Under the pieces are notes generated by a model that was not told where the DNA came from, did not search any database, and saw only the letters and a list, made by a program, of their open reading frames with translations. This document shows positions 1-7,662 of a stretch of DNA of 11,587 bases, one piece after another (position 1 is the first letter of the stretch; each line of letters opens with the position of its first letter). The stretch is taken from assembly GCA_041745515.1 (NCBI GenBank), contig JBGTIU010000177.1, positions 1 through 11,587 on the forward strand. Direction: 5' to 3'. The DNA comes from JAKFWF01 sp041745515 (GTDB taxonomy: Bacteria > Pseudomonadota > Alphaproteobacteria > Rhizobiales > Hyphomicrobiaceae). The position numbers and the translations under genes were made by a program.

Positions 1-438
1 TTCGTGCGCGTCGCCGACGAGAAGACACTGCTGCTGCCCGACCGTCGCGGAAATTTTCGGCTCGACAGTCTGAAAAACATCCTCCGCGATCCGAGGGTCG
101 GTCTGCTGTTCCTGATCCCGGGCGTCGGTGAGACGTTGCGCGTCAATGGCCGCGCTCAGATCACGACCGAGCCTGAACTTCTCGCCTCGTTCGTGGTCGA
201 TGGCAAGCCGCCGCGTTCCGTGCTGCGGATCACGGTCGATACCGTCTATTTCCAGTGCGCCCGCGCGCTCGCCCGCTCGAAGCTGTGGGATCCGGCATCC
301 CATGTCGATCGCAAATCGCTGCCCTCGACCGGCGCGCTCACCGCAGCCGCCCGCGACCACAAGGGTGACGCGACCCCCTTCGATGCCGCCGAATATGATG
401 CTGCGCTCGCCGGGCGGCAGACGGCGACGCTGTATTGA
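1..438 (+). CDS. PPOX-type FMN-binding flavoprotein, 5'-truncated
   Basis: The reading frame is already open at base 1 and ends at TGA 436-438, so only the C-terminal ~145 residues are visible and the true start lies outside the window. The visible part resembles the pyridoxamine 5'-phosphate oxidase-like split-barrel family, in particular the DR2398/MSMEG_1061-type FMN-dependent flavoproteins, which are usually about 200 residues. Supporting stretches are LLLPDRRGNFRLDSL near the visible N-terminus, FLIPGVGETLRVNGRA in the middle, and the C-terminal signature VYFQCARALARSKLWDP. Members are expected to be cytosolic dimers that bind FMN or a related flavin; the substrate is generally unknown. 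It converges on gfa with 193 bp between stop codons, so the two are not co-transcribed. The family call is fairly sure. A specific reaction cannot be given, and true PdxH activity is unlikely. Confidence 0.85.
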   Translation, partial: FVRVADEKTLLLPDRRGNFRLDSLKNILRDPRVGLLFLIPGVGETLRVNGRAQITTEPELLASFVVDGKPPRSVLRITVDTVYFQCARALARSKLWDPASHVDRKSLPSTGALTAAARDHKGDATPFDAAEYDAALAGRQTATLY

Positions 439-631
439 CCGGCCAGGCCGCCAAAATTTGTGTCTTCTGTCAGTTCCGCCAGCGAGCCGGGATCTACTTG
501 CCTCGGTGGGGTGAGATCGTGCCCGCCTTCGAAGGGTAAGGACCCCGGATAATCGACGCGCTCGCGCGCCAACTTCCGGGAGCGCAGGATGGAGAAAGTG
601 CTCAGCTGGTTCACTTCTGGCCTCTTACCCC
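439..631. other. Convergent intergenic spacer, no gene seen
   Basis: This 193-bp spacer separates the ends of the flavoprotein gene and gfa. I see no convincing coding frame; a minus-strand open frame crossing it has low-complexity, arginine/alanine-rich composition and runs antisense into the flavoprotein gene. There is no hairpin followed by a T-run, so neither convergent gene has an obvious intrinsic terminator. Confidence 0.5.
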
Positions 632-1207
632 CTACTCCTTCAATACCCCCGAAGCCTTGGCCGTGAAGGTCGCGATGTAGTCCATCAGGCCAGGCGACAG
701 GCAGTCGTAAGGCTCGAGTTTCATCTCCTTCAGGCGTGATCTGACCGCACCCATCTGATCAGGCCTAGTGCCGGCTTCGATGATCGACGATACAAAAGCC
801 GCAAACTCGGGTGGCGCCCAGCCCTGCTCCTTCGAGCGCTCAGGGTGAATGAACGTCAAACCGGACAATGGGTGTTTTTGCTTTTCGACCGGGGCATACA
901 TGTGCACGCCGCAGTCTTTGCAGGCGTAGCGCTGAATGAGCGCGGCCGCATCGACGACCTTCAGCTTCTGTGCATTCCCTGTGACCTTGACCTTGTCGCT
1001 TGGCACCACGGCGACCTGCGAAAATAGTGCGCCAGCAGGCTTCCAGCACTTGGTGCAACCGCAAACGTGATTGTGCATGCATTGCGATGCAATATTGACC
1101 TCGACCGGGTTGGCAGCACACGCACACTTGAGCGTGCCGCCGGCGAAATTCGCCGCTGCCGGCTGTAAACCGTTGTCCACCGCGGGATGAATAGACACTG
1201 TTGCCAT
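632..1207 (-). CDS. gfa: S-(hydroxymethyl)glutathione synthase (Gfa)
   Basis: This 191-residue zinc enzyme promotes condensation of formaldehyde with glutathione to S-hydroxymethylglutathione, the entry step of glutathione-dependent formaldehyde oxidation in the cytosol. The sequence follows the Paracoccus denitrificans Gfa pattern along its full length: IHPAVDNG (6-13), FAGGTLKCAC (21-30), HNHVCGCTKCWKP (45-57), CKDCGVHMY (96-104), PEFAAFVSSIIE (near 130) and LEPYDCLSP near the C-terminus. By family knowledge Cys28, Cys30, Cys96 and Cys99 would bind the structural zinc, and the CGCTKC cysteines the catalytic site. The ATG at 1207 is chosen because GAGGAGAG (1213-1220) sits 5 nt upstream and the Paracoccus-like N-terminus begins there; a frame extended to 1264 has no such support. 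No formaldehyde dehydrogenase partner gene is adjacent. The gene is divergent from an Fsr-type exporter. Some family members have been questioned as true synthases, but the match here is close. Confidence 0.95.
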   Translation of the reverse strand: MATVSIHPAVDNGLQPAAANFAGGTLKCACAANPVEVNIASQCMHNHVCGCTKCWKPAGALFSQVAVVPSDKVKVTGNAQKLKVVDAAALIQRYACKDCGVHMYAPVEKQKHPLSGLTFIHPERSKEQGWAPPEFAAFVSSIIEAGTRPDQMGAVRSRLKEMKLEPYDCLSPGLMDYIATFTAKASGVLKE

Positions 1208-1267
1208 GATCGCTCTCCTCTGTTGCTCGTGCATCCCCCTCGGATTGCCAGACTGAACCTGCATCCG

Positions 1268-1281
1268 GACTTGCGCAAGTC
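1268..1281. promoter_or_regulatory. 14-bp perfect palindrome between gfa and fsr
   Basis: GACTTGCGCAAGTC reads identically on both strands and lies 61 bp upstream of the gfa start. Its TTGCGCAA core has the size and symmetry of an operator for a dimeric regulator. Because it sits in the shared upstream region of two divergent genes, it could control either or both. No regulator gene is adjacent, so the binding protein is unknown. The palindrome is seen directly; its role as an operator is inference. Confidence 0.45.
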
Positions 1282-1344
1282 GGTAAACGCGAGCAATGCG
1301 TGCCGGATCGCGCTCTTACATTTTGGCTGGGCAGGTGCGACGCA

Positions 1345-1357
1345 CGCAACGGTTGCG
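1345..1357. promoter_or_regulatory. 13-bp inverted repeat upstream of fsr
   Basis: CGCAAC and GTTGCG form a perfect 6-bp inverted repeat around one central base, 54 bp upstream of the fsr start. Its half-site shares GCAA/TTGC with the palindrome at 1268-1281, and the two centres are about 76 bp apart, near seven helical turns. A common regulator binding two sites is possible. GC-rich DNA yields short dyads by chance, so confidence is limited. Confidence 0.35.
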
Positions 1358-1411
1358 AAGCCCAGTCGAACAATGCCAGCCTGCCCGCCTTTCGAGTCGA
1401 CAGGACGATCG

Positions 1412-2638
1412 ATGCAGAAGTCCGTGCAACCTGAACCTGGCTCGCGCGTGGCCGCCGCCCAGAGTGTCGCTTTCCCCATCCTGCTGGCGTTGAGCTTCGC
1501 GCATCTGCTGAACGATATGATGCAGTCGCTGGTGCCGGCGATCTATCCCGTCATCAAGGATGCTTACGGTCTCGACTTCGCGCAAGTCGGCCTCATCACC
1601 TTCACGTTCCAGTTGACCGCGTGTCTGTTCCAACCTCTCGTCGGCATGTTTACGGACAAACGCCCGCAGCCCTATTCGCTGGTGGCCGGCATGGGCTTCA
1701 CGCTGATCGGGCTCGTCGTGCTGGCCAAGGCCAACAGTTATCCCATGTTGTTGCTGGGTGCGGGGCTGGTCGGAACCGGCTCGTCCGTGTTCCACCCCGA
1801 GGCCACCCGCATGGCAAGGCTCGCTTCGGGCGGACGTCACGGCATGGCGCAATCGCTGTTCCAGCTCGGCGGCATGACCGGCGGTGCACTAGGGCCGTTG
1901 CTGGCAGCGTTCATCGTAGTGCCCGGCGGCCAGGGGAGTTTGGCTTGGTTTTCCTTCGTCGCCATGCTCGCAATGCTGGTCCTGCTGTGGGTCGGGCGCT
2001 GGTACGCACGGGGCAGCCCAGCATCGGTCAAACCGAAAAGCACCGCTGCGGCTGAGCAGGCCAACGGTCTGTCGCAGCGGCAGGTCGCCGTTGCGATTGC
2101 GGTCCTCGTCTGCCTGATGTTTTCAAAGAATGCCTATGCCGCGAGTTTCAACTCATTCTACACGTTCTATCTGATCGAGCAGTTTCAGGTTTCGGTGCAG
2201 TCGTCGCAATTGCTGCTGTTTCTGTTCTTCGCCGCGACCGCGTTCGGGGTGCTGTTCGGCGGCGCGCTGGGCGACCGCATCGGCCGCCGCAAGATCATCT
2301 GGTTCTCGATCCTGGGCGCGCTGCCGTTTACGCTCCTGCTGCCGCACGTCAACTTGTTCTGGACAGCAGTCATGACTGTGATCATTGCACACATCATGGC
2401 GAGCGCCTTCGCCGCGATCCTCGTCTACGCGATGGAGCTGCTGCCCGGCCGGATCGGGTTGATTGCCGGGCTGTTCTATGGCCTCTCCTTCGGGCTCGGA
2501 GGTATAAGCGCGGCACTGCTGGGCGTACTCGCGGATGCGACCAGCCTCACGACCGTCTATCGTCTGTGCGCGTTCCTGCCGGCGTTCGGGCTGCTGGCTT
2601 GGGTCTTGCCGGATCTCGGGCGCAAGGCGGCAAGGTAG
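1412..2638 (+). CDS. fsr: Fsr-type MFS exporter (fosmidomycin resistance family)
   Basis: This 408-residue inner-membrane transporter of the major facilitator superfamily has about 12 hydrophobic segments. It matches E. coli Fsr, which confers fosmidomycin resistance by efflux, at its most telling segments: AHLLNDMMQSLVPAIYP (30-46), TFQLTACLFQPLVGMFTDKRP with the first-half motif-A Asp-Lys-Arg (65-85), GTGSSVFHPEA (121-131), ASGGRHGMAQSLFQLGG (138-154), second-half motif A GDRIGRRK (287-294), and an ILVYAMELLPGRIG stretch near the C-terminus. The start at ATG 1412 is chosen because AGGA (1402-1405) lies 6 nt upstream and because the residues before it, back to 1187, look like translated non-coding DNA and would overlap gfa. 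It is divergent from gfa across a 204-bp region with two dyads. The natural substrate is unknown; the gfa neighbour makes an aldehyde-stress role possible but unproven. Confidence 0.9.
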   Translation: MQKSVQPEPGSRVAAAQSVAFPILLALSFAHLLNDMMQSLVPAIYPVIKDAYGLDFAQVGLITFTFQLTACLFQPLVGMFTDKRPQPYSLVAGMGFTLIGLVVLAKANSYPMLLLGAGLVGTGSSVFHPEATRMARLASGGRHGMAQSLFQLGGMTGGALGPLLAAFIVVPGGQGSLAWFSFVAMLAMLVLLWVGRWYARGSPASVKPKSTAAAEQANGLSQRQVAVAIAVLVCLMFSKNAYAASFNSFYTFYLIEQFQVSVQSSQLLLFLFFAATAFGVLFGGALGDRIGRRKIIWFSILGALPFTLLLPHVNLFWTAVMTVIIAHIMASAFAAILVYAMELLPGRIGLIAGLFYGLSFGLGGISAALLGVLADATSLTTVYRLCAFLPAFGLLAWVLPDLGRKAAR

Positions 2639-2688
2639 CGCCAGTCAACAGCCGGCCGATGCTCATCTCGATCGCCGTGCATTCAGGT

Positions 2689-2851
2689 TTTTCTCCTCCT
2701 CCCCCTTGACGGGGGAGGAAGACGCGGCTCGGTTTTTGCGACTTCAGCAAAAACCGATTGCCGCGTCAGGTGGGCGTGGAGATGTCGCCACGTTAGAAGC
2801 TGTTCCACCCCCCACCCCGGCCCTCCCCCTCAAGGGGGGAGGGTGGGAAAA
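2689..2851. repeat. MITE-like GC-rich palindromic element (~163 bp)
   Basis: The ends at 2689-2718 and 2821-2851 are imperfect inverted repeats of each other; both outer ends read TTTTC towards the inside, then C-rich sequence and a CCCCTTGA/GGGGGAGG core. Each end is itself a hairpin: CCTCCCCC/GGGGGAGG with a 5-nt loop (2698-2718), and CCCTCCCCC/GGGGGAGGG with a 5-nt loop (2821-2843). Between them is a third, long hairpin (2721-2767): outer arms GACGCGGC/GCCGCGTC (8 bp) and inner arms CGGTTTTTGC/GCAAAAACCG (10 bp), 18 paired bases in all. A weak fourth stem, CGTGG/CCACG, lies at 2775-2792. It encodes nothing convincing. It occupies most of the 363-bp gap between fsr and prpE. Such elements resemble non-autonomous miniature transposons or REP/BIME-type repeats of rhizobial genomes. 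The central hairpin might also slow or end fsr transcription. Confidence 0.75.
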
Positions 2852-2909
2852 ATGGGAGAAAGCGACGCAACGGCAAGGAATTGAATCGCGCCCACCACCA
2901 ATGTCGGTG

Positions 2910-2937
2910 TTGCCCGACCCTTGCGGTGATCTACATT
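2910..2937 (+). promoter_or_regulatory. Possible sigma-70 promoter of prpE operon
   Basis: TTGCCC (2910-2915) and TACATT (2932-2937) are separated by 16 bp, each matching four of six consensus bases. They lie 65-92 bp before the prpE start and just downstream of the hairpin element, where a promoter for the two-gene operon is needed. The match is weak and other placements are possible. I see no recognisable propionate-regulator site nearby. Confidence 0.25.
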
Positions 2938-3001
2938 CAATGCTGAAAACATAAACTCGGAAACGCCGCCTCGACAGCGCGCGGTCACGGAGGGAGGCGC
3001 G

Positions 3002-4918
3002 ATGAGCCGCTACGCCGAGGTCTACCAAGGTTGGAGCCGTGACCCGGAAGCATTCTGGGCCAAGGCAGCGGGCGACATCGGCTGGTACAAACTCTGGGAC
3101 AAGGTGTTCGATCCGTATGCCGGAGCCTATGGCCGCTGGTTTGTCGGCGCTGAATGCAATACCGCCTACAACTGCCTCGACCGGCACGTGGAAAATGGGC
3201 GCGGCGATCAACCGGCGCTGATCTATGACAGCCCGGTCACCAAATCGAAGAAGACATTCACCTACGCCGAGTTGACCAATGAGGTCGCGACATTCGGTGG
3301 CGTATTGCAGGATCTCGGCGTGGAAAAGGGCGACCGCGTCATCATCTACATGCCGATGGTGCCGGAAGCGATGATTGCAATGCTCGCCTGCGCGCGGATC
3401 GGCGCCATTCACTCGGTGGTGTTCGGAGGATTCGCAGCGGCGGAGCTGGCAACACGGATCGATGACTCGACGCCGGTGGCGATCGTGTCGGCCTCATGCG
3501 GCATCGAGGGCGCGCGCGTCATCCCCTATAAGCCGCTGCTGGACAAGGCGATCGAATTGGCTTCGCACAAGCCGCGCGCCTGTGTGATCATGCAGCGGCC
3601 GCTTGCCGAGGCGACGCTTGTTGCCGGACGCGATCATGACTGGGCAATTTTGGTAACGGCCGCCAAAGCCGGTGGCCGAAAAGCGAAATGTGTAGCTGTC
3701 GCCGCCACCGACCCGGCCTATATCCTTTATACCTCCGGCACCACGGGGCAGCCCAAGGGAGTCGTTCGCGATACCGGCGGGCACATGGTCGCCCTGCACT
3801 GGACCATGCACAACCACTACGGCGTCAAGCCGGGCGAAGTGTTTTGGGCGGCGTCTGACGTAGGCTGGGTCGTTGGCCATTCCTATATCGTCTATGCGCC
3901 GCTGCTCGCCGGCGGCACGTCGCTGCTCTACGAAGGCAAGCCTGTCGGCACACCGGATGCCGGCGCGTTCTGGCGCGTCATAGCGGAGCACAAGGTGGCG
4001 GCTCTGTTCACCGCGCCCACGGCCTTCCGTGCGATCAAGAAGGAAGACCCGACGGGCGCGTTGATCGCAAACTATGACCTGAGTGCATTCCGCACGCTGT
4101 TCCTCGCCGGCGAGCGCGCCGACCCGGAAACGATCAAGTGGGCGGAAGCGAAACTCAAAGTGCCGGTGCTCGACCACTGGTGGCAGACCGAGACCGGGTG
4201 GCCGATCGCGGGCAATCCGGTCGGCCTTGGGCAGCTGCCGGTGAAGTATGGCTCGCCGACGGTGCCGATGCCGGGGTATGATCTGCAGGTCCTCGACGAA
4301 AAGGCGCGGCCGGTCGAGCGCGGGCAGACCGGCACGCTCGCGATCAAGCTGCCGCTGCCGCCCGGCTGCCTGCCGACGCTGTGGAACAACGATGCCCGCT
4401 TTCGCAAGAGCTACCTTGAGGAGCTGCCGGGGTTCTACACCACATCGGATGCCGGCTACATCGACGCGGATGGCTATGTCTACGTGATGGCGCGCACCGA
4501 CGATGTGATCAACGTCGCCGGCCACCGGCTGTCGACCGGGCAGATGGAAGAGGTCGTCGCGCGCCACAAGGATGTCGCCGAATGCGCCGTGGTCGGCGTC
4601 GCGGATCAGATGAAGGGCCAGATCCCGGCCGGTTTCATCGTGCTCAATTCCGGCGTCAACCGGCCCGAAACCGAGATCGAGGTTGAGGTGATCCAGCTCG
4701 TGCGCGAAACGATTGGCCCGGTCGCGGCCTTCAAGCAGGTGATGACAGTCAAGCGGCTGCCGAAGACGCGCTCGGGCAAAATTCTGCGCGGTACCATGCG
4801 CCAGATCGCCGACGGTGAGCCGCACAAGGTGCCGGCGACGATCGACGATCCGACAATCATCGACGAGATTACTGGCGTGCTGACCGTGCGCGGCATGGTG
4901 GCGAAGCCCACGAAATAA
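3002..4918 (+). CDS. prpE: Propionate-CoA ligase (propionyl-CoA synthetase)
   Basis: This 638-residue AMP-forming acyl-CoA synthetase of the ANL superfamily activates propionate, and usually other short acids with lower efficiency, to the CoA thioester through an acyl-adenylate in the cytosol. Visible features are the N-terminal acetyl-CoA-synthetase-like cap (about 1-60), the ATP/phosphate loop YTSGTTGQPKG (243-253), WWQTETGWP (393-401), the hinge and C-terminal domain motif VINVAGHRLS (502-511), and LPKTRSGKILRG with Lys593, the lysine that in this family contacts the adenylate and is the usual acylation target for on/off control. Length and the RSGKILRGTMR ending favour PrpE over Acs, which is a little longer. 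The ATG follows GGAGGGAGG, which ends 3 nt before it. It is followed after 10 bp by a LigI-like hydrolase, so the two are probably co-transcribed. No methylcitrate-cycle genes are adjacent. Substrate preference remains inferred. Confidence 0.9.
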   Translation: MSRYAEVYQGWSRDPEAFWAKAAGDIGWYKLWDKVFDPYAGAYGRWFVGAECNTAYNCLDRHVENGRGDQPALIYDSPVTKSKKTFTYAELTNEVATFGGVLQDLGVEKGDRVIIYMPMVPEAMIAMLACARIGAIHSVVFGGFAAAELATRIDDSTPVAIVSASCGIEGARVIPYKPLLDKAIELASHKPRACVIMQRPLAEATLVAGRDHDWAILVTAAKAGGRKAKCVAVAATDPAYILYTSGTTGQPKGVVRDTGGHMVALHWTMHNHYGVKPGEVFWAASDVGWVVGHSYIVYAPLLAGGTSLLYEGKPVGTPDAGAFWRVIAEHKVAALFTAPTAFRAIKKEDPTGALIANYDLSAFRTLFLAGERADPETIKWAEAKLKVPVLDHWWQTETGWPIAGNPVGLGQLPVKYGSPTVPMPGYDLQVLDEKARPVERGQTGTLAIKLPLPPGCLPTLWNNDARFRKSYLEELPGFYTTSDAGYIDADGYVYVMARTDDVINVAGHRLSTGQMEEVVARHKDVAECAVVGVADQMKGQIPAGFIVLNSGVNRPETEIEVEVIQLVRETIGPVAAFKQVMTVKRLPKTRSGKILRGTMRQIADGEPHKVPATIDDPTIIDEITGVLTVRGMVAKPTK

Positions 4919-4928
4919 GGAAGGCGCG

Positions 4929-5840
4929 ATGTCCACCGCCAGCGCCCAGGTCCTCGGCGTCGTGCACGGCCGGCCGGCATTCGATGTACCCGCGGGCGCC
5001 TGCGATTGCCATGTGCATGTGTTCGGACCGGCGGCACGGTTCCCCTATGATGCCGGCCGCGTCTACACGCCGGGAGATGCCTCGATCGAGCAACTTCTGG
5101 CGCATCAGGCCGTGCTCGGGCTGTCCCGCCTCGTCGTCGTACATCCAAGCCCCTACGGCACCGACAATGCCTGCACGATCGATGCGCTGCACAAACTGGG
5201 CGCGCAATCGCGCGGCGTGGCCGTCATCGATCCGGCGACCGCCACCGATGCGGAACTGACCGCCATGCACGCGGCCGGGGTGCGCGGTGTTCGCGCCAAT
5301 CTCGCGACCACGGGCGTCAGCGACCCGACCGCGGCGTGGAATTTGCTGCGTCGGCTTGCCGATCGTGCCGGCGCATTGGGCTGGCACGTGCAGACGTTCA
5401 CCACGCTCGCCGTTATCGACGCACTTGCGGATCGGCTGAAAGGCCTTGGCGTTACGCTCGTGGTCGACCATTTCGGCGGCGCCAAAGCCGAGTTGGGTCC
5501 CGGACAGCCAGGGTTCGCCCGCCTGCTTTCGCTGGTCGCCGATGGTCGGGCCTATGTTAAACTGTCGGCCGTGCATCGGTCGTCGAAGCTGCCTGACGCA
5601 GCCGACGTGGAGCCGCTCGCACGCGCGCTCATCGATGCCAATCCAGAGCGGATGCTGTGGGCATCGGATTGGCCGCATACCGGGGGCGAGCGGCGCACCG
5701 GCAAGTTGCGCGACGAAATCGAGCCGTTCAGGCCGATCGACGACGGCGAGGCGCTCGATCGGCTGCGATCCTGGACCCGTTCGGCGCGCGAACTGGAGCT
5801 GATCCTCGTCGACAATCCGGCGCGGCTTTACGGCTTTTGA
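4929..5840 (+). CDS. LigI-like amidohydrolase / lactonase (amidohydrolase family 2)
   Basis: This 303-residue TIM-barrel hydrolase belongs to the group (COG3618) that includes 2-pyrone-4,6-dicarboxylate lactonase LigI and sugar lactonases. Resemblance to LigI runs the full length: DCHVHVFGP (26-34) with the first-strand His28 and His30, a PYDAGRVYTP segment near 40-50, RGVAVIDP, GWHVQTFTT, VVDHFGG with His181, the catalytic Asp247 in LWASDWPHT (243-251), and the ending VDNPARLYGF. All residues needed for barrel hydrolysis appear present. The ATG follows AAGGAAGG, which overlaps the prpE stop, and the 10-bp gap indicates an operon. The pairing suggests a catabolic step in which a lactone or cyclic ester is opened and a short acid is CoA-activated. 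I would not call it ligI, since no other protocatechuate 4,5-cleavage genes are present. It ends 4 bp from the convergent peptidase gene. Confidence 0.85.
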   Translation: MSTASAQVLGVVHGRPAFDVPAGACDCHVHVFGPAARFPYDAGRVYTPGDASIEQLLAHQAVLGLSRLVVVHPSPYGTDNACTIDALHKLGAQSRGVAVIDPATATDAELTAMHAAGVRGVRANLATTGVSDPTAAWNLLRRLADRAGALGWHVQTFTTLAVIDALADRLKGLGVTLVVDHFGGAKAELGPGQPGFARLLSLVADGRAYVKLSAVHRSSKLPDAADVEPLARALIDANPERMLWASDWPHTGGERRTGKLRDEIEPFRPIDDGEALDRLRSWTRSARELELILVDNPARLYGF

Positions 5841-5844
5841 TAGT

Positions 5845-7662
5845 TCAGATCGGCCCGGTTGCTCGGTCGAGCCAAGCCGCATCGGCGCCGTCGAGGCCGG
5901 GAGCGATCAGTTCCGCAACTCGGACATGGTAGGCATTGAGCCAATCGCGCTCGCTTTGAGACAGCAGCTCGCTTGCCACCAGCCGGCGATCGAACGGCAC
6001 GAACGTGATCGTTTCGAAGCGCATCATCTCGCGGTCGCCGCCGGATACCGGCTCGAGCGGCCTGACAAGCACCAGGTTCTCAAGTCGGATGCCGTAGACG
6101 CCCTGTTTGTAGTAGCCCGGTTCGTTCGAGCACAGCATACCGGGTTCGAGCACCGCCATGCCGCGCCGCGAGATCGATTGCGGTCCCTCGTGCACCGACA
6201 GGAAGCTGCCGATGCCATGACCCGTGCCGTGGTCGTAGTCGAGGCCGTGGTCCCACAGCGCCCGACGGGCGAAGGGATCGAGTTCAATGCCGCGCGTGCC
6301 CTTGGGAAACCGCGCCGTCGCGATCGCGATGTGGCCTTTGAGGACAAGGGTATATCGCTCTCGCATCTCAGCCGTCGGCTTGCCGATCGCGATGGTGCGG
6401 GTCACGTCGGTGGTGCCGTCGAGGTACTGTCCACCGGAATCGAGCAGGAACAACTCACCGGGCTTCAGCAGCCGGTTGGTGGCGGCATTGACGCGATAGT
6501 GAACGATGGCGCCGTTCGGCCCCGAGCCTGCGATCGTATCGAACGAGAGGTCGCGCAACTGTCCCGTCCCGGCACGCATTTCCTCGAGCTTGGACGCGGC
6601 TGCGATTTCGTCGACTGCCCCCTTGGCAGCTTCGCAGTCGAGCCAGTTGAGAAATTTTGCCATGGCGATGCCGTCGCGGACGTGTGCCGCTCGCGCGCCG
6701 GCAATTTCGGCCGGATTCTTGACGGCTTTGGCGGCAATGCAAGGGTCGGGCCCGGCGGCGCAATTGGTCATGCCTCCTAGTTGGCGCGCAATCGCGTAGG
6801 CTGCGGTTTCCGGATCGAGGCGTACCTTTTTGCCGGCCGATTTCAAGGCAGCGAGCCGCTTGCCGAACTGATCGGGCGCGTACAAGCGGCAAACCTTGGC
6901 CAAGTGGGCCTTCACCTCCGCAGTCAGCTTCGCCGGGGCAATGAACAGCTCGGGCTTGCCGCGCGCCGGTACAATGGCAAACGCAAGGACGACGGGGTTA
7001 TGTGTTACATCGGCCCCGCGGATGTTGAACAGCCAGCAGATCGAGTCCGGCAGTGTCAGCACGCAGGCGTCCTGGTCCCTGTCGCCGAGGAAGCGCTGCA
7101 GTCGGCTGATCTTGTCCTCCGACGCAACGCCTGCATACTTCATAGGGTGCAAGCTGACCGCTCCCAAAGGCGCTGCCGGTCGTGCCGCGCCCCAAACACG
7201 GTCGATAGGATTGCGGCTGACGGCTCGCGCGCGAAGCCCCTTGGGCTTCAGCGCGACAGTCAAACGTTCGATCTCGTCGACCGTGTGCAGCCACGGATCA
7301 AAGCCGACCACTGCACCGGCCCGCAGGTTCTTGATCAGCCAGTCCGCCAGGCGGCCCGACGGTGTCTGTATAATCTCGTAGAGCTTGGTGTCGACTTGAG
7401 CAGGCGCCTGCAACGTGTAGCGGCCGTCCACGAACAAGGCGGCCTTGTTGGCGGCCGTGACGGCAGCGCTGCCCGCCGACCCGGTAAAGCCGGTGAGCCA
7501 GGCGAGCCGTTCCGCCGAGGGGGGAACGTACTCGCCCTGATGCTCATCAGCTTTTGGGATCAGAATCGCATCGAGCCCTGCTTGCCGCAGGAGATCGCGA
7601 ACCTGCGCCGTACGGCCCGCAACAGCAGCCGAGTCGGCGGTGGTTTCAAAGGTCTGGAACAT
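5845..7662 (-). CDS. Xaa-Pro aminopeptidase (aminopeptidase P, M24B), long form
   Basis: This 605-residue cytosolic metallopeptidase removes an N-terminal residue that precedes proline. It is the long three-domain form, like eukaryotic XPNPEP1, rather than the ~440-residue E. coli PepP type. Two creatinase-like N-terminal domains run to about residue 310; the first has DEHQGEYVPPSAERLAWLTG (39-58) and a VDGRYTLQA segment (78-86). The catalytic pita-bread domain follows. All five metal ligands of the family are visible: Asp408 (LLDSGGQ), Asp419 (TDVTRT), His482 (GTGHGIG), Glu514 (SNEPGYY) and Glu550 (RFETITF); His388 is also present in AIVHYR. The start ATG at 7662 (MFQTFE) is preferred over an upstream ATG at 7707 because GGAGG (7667-7671) lies 4 nt upstream and the family N-terminus begins this way. 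It is divergent from the DUF1127 gene and convergent with the hydrolase. Likely role: turnover of proline-containing peptides. Confidence 0.93.
   Translation of the reverse strand: MFQTFETTADSAAVAGRTAQVRDLLRQAGLDAILIPKADEHQGEYVPPSAERLAWLTGFTGSAGSAAVTAANKAALFVDGRYTLQAPAQVDTKLYEIIQTPSGRLADWLIKNLRAGAVVGFDPWLHTVDEIERLTVALKPKGLRARAVSRNPIDRVWGAARPAAPLGAVSLHPMKYAGVASEDKISRLQRFLGDRDQDACVLTLPDSICWLFNIRGADVTHNPVVLAFAIVPARGKPELFIAPAKLTAEVKAHLAKVCRLYAPDQFGKRLAALKSAGKKVRLDPETAAYAIARQLGGMTNCAAGPDPCIAAKAVKNPAEIAGARAAHVRDGIAMAKFLNWLDCEAAKGAVDEIAAASKLEEMRAGTGQLRDLSFDTIAGSGPNGAIVHYRVNAATNRLLKPGELFLLDSGGQYLDGTTDVTRTIAIGKPTAEMRERYTLVLKGHIAIATARFPKGTRGIELDPFARRALWDHGLDYDHGTGHGIGSFLSVHEGPQSISRRGMAVLEPGMLCSNEPGYYKQGVYGIRLENLVLVRPLEPVSGGDREMMRFETITFVPFDRRLVASELLSQSERDWLNAYHVRVAELIAPGLDGADAAWLDRATGPI

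Noticed and set aside
246..614. 122-codon minus-strand open frame over the flavoprotein 3' end and spacer
   Set aside because: Mostly antisense to the flavoprotein gene, no domain likeness and low-complexity Ala/Ser/Arg composition.
1187..1411. Earlier start for the Fsr-type exporter
   Set aside because: The extra 75 residues overlap the gfa start, contain the palindromes and do not resemble Fsr N-termini; AGGA precedes ATG 1412.
3494..4936. 480-codon minus-strand open frame opposite prpE
   Set aside because: It is antisense to a clearly conserved enzyme and is His/Arg/Asp-rich, as expected from the complement of GC-rich coding DNA.
4869..5882. 337-codon minus-strand open frame opposite the LigI-like gene
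   Set aside because: It is a shadow of a well-supported hydrolase gene and would overlap prpE and the peptidase gene.
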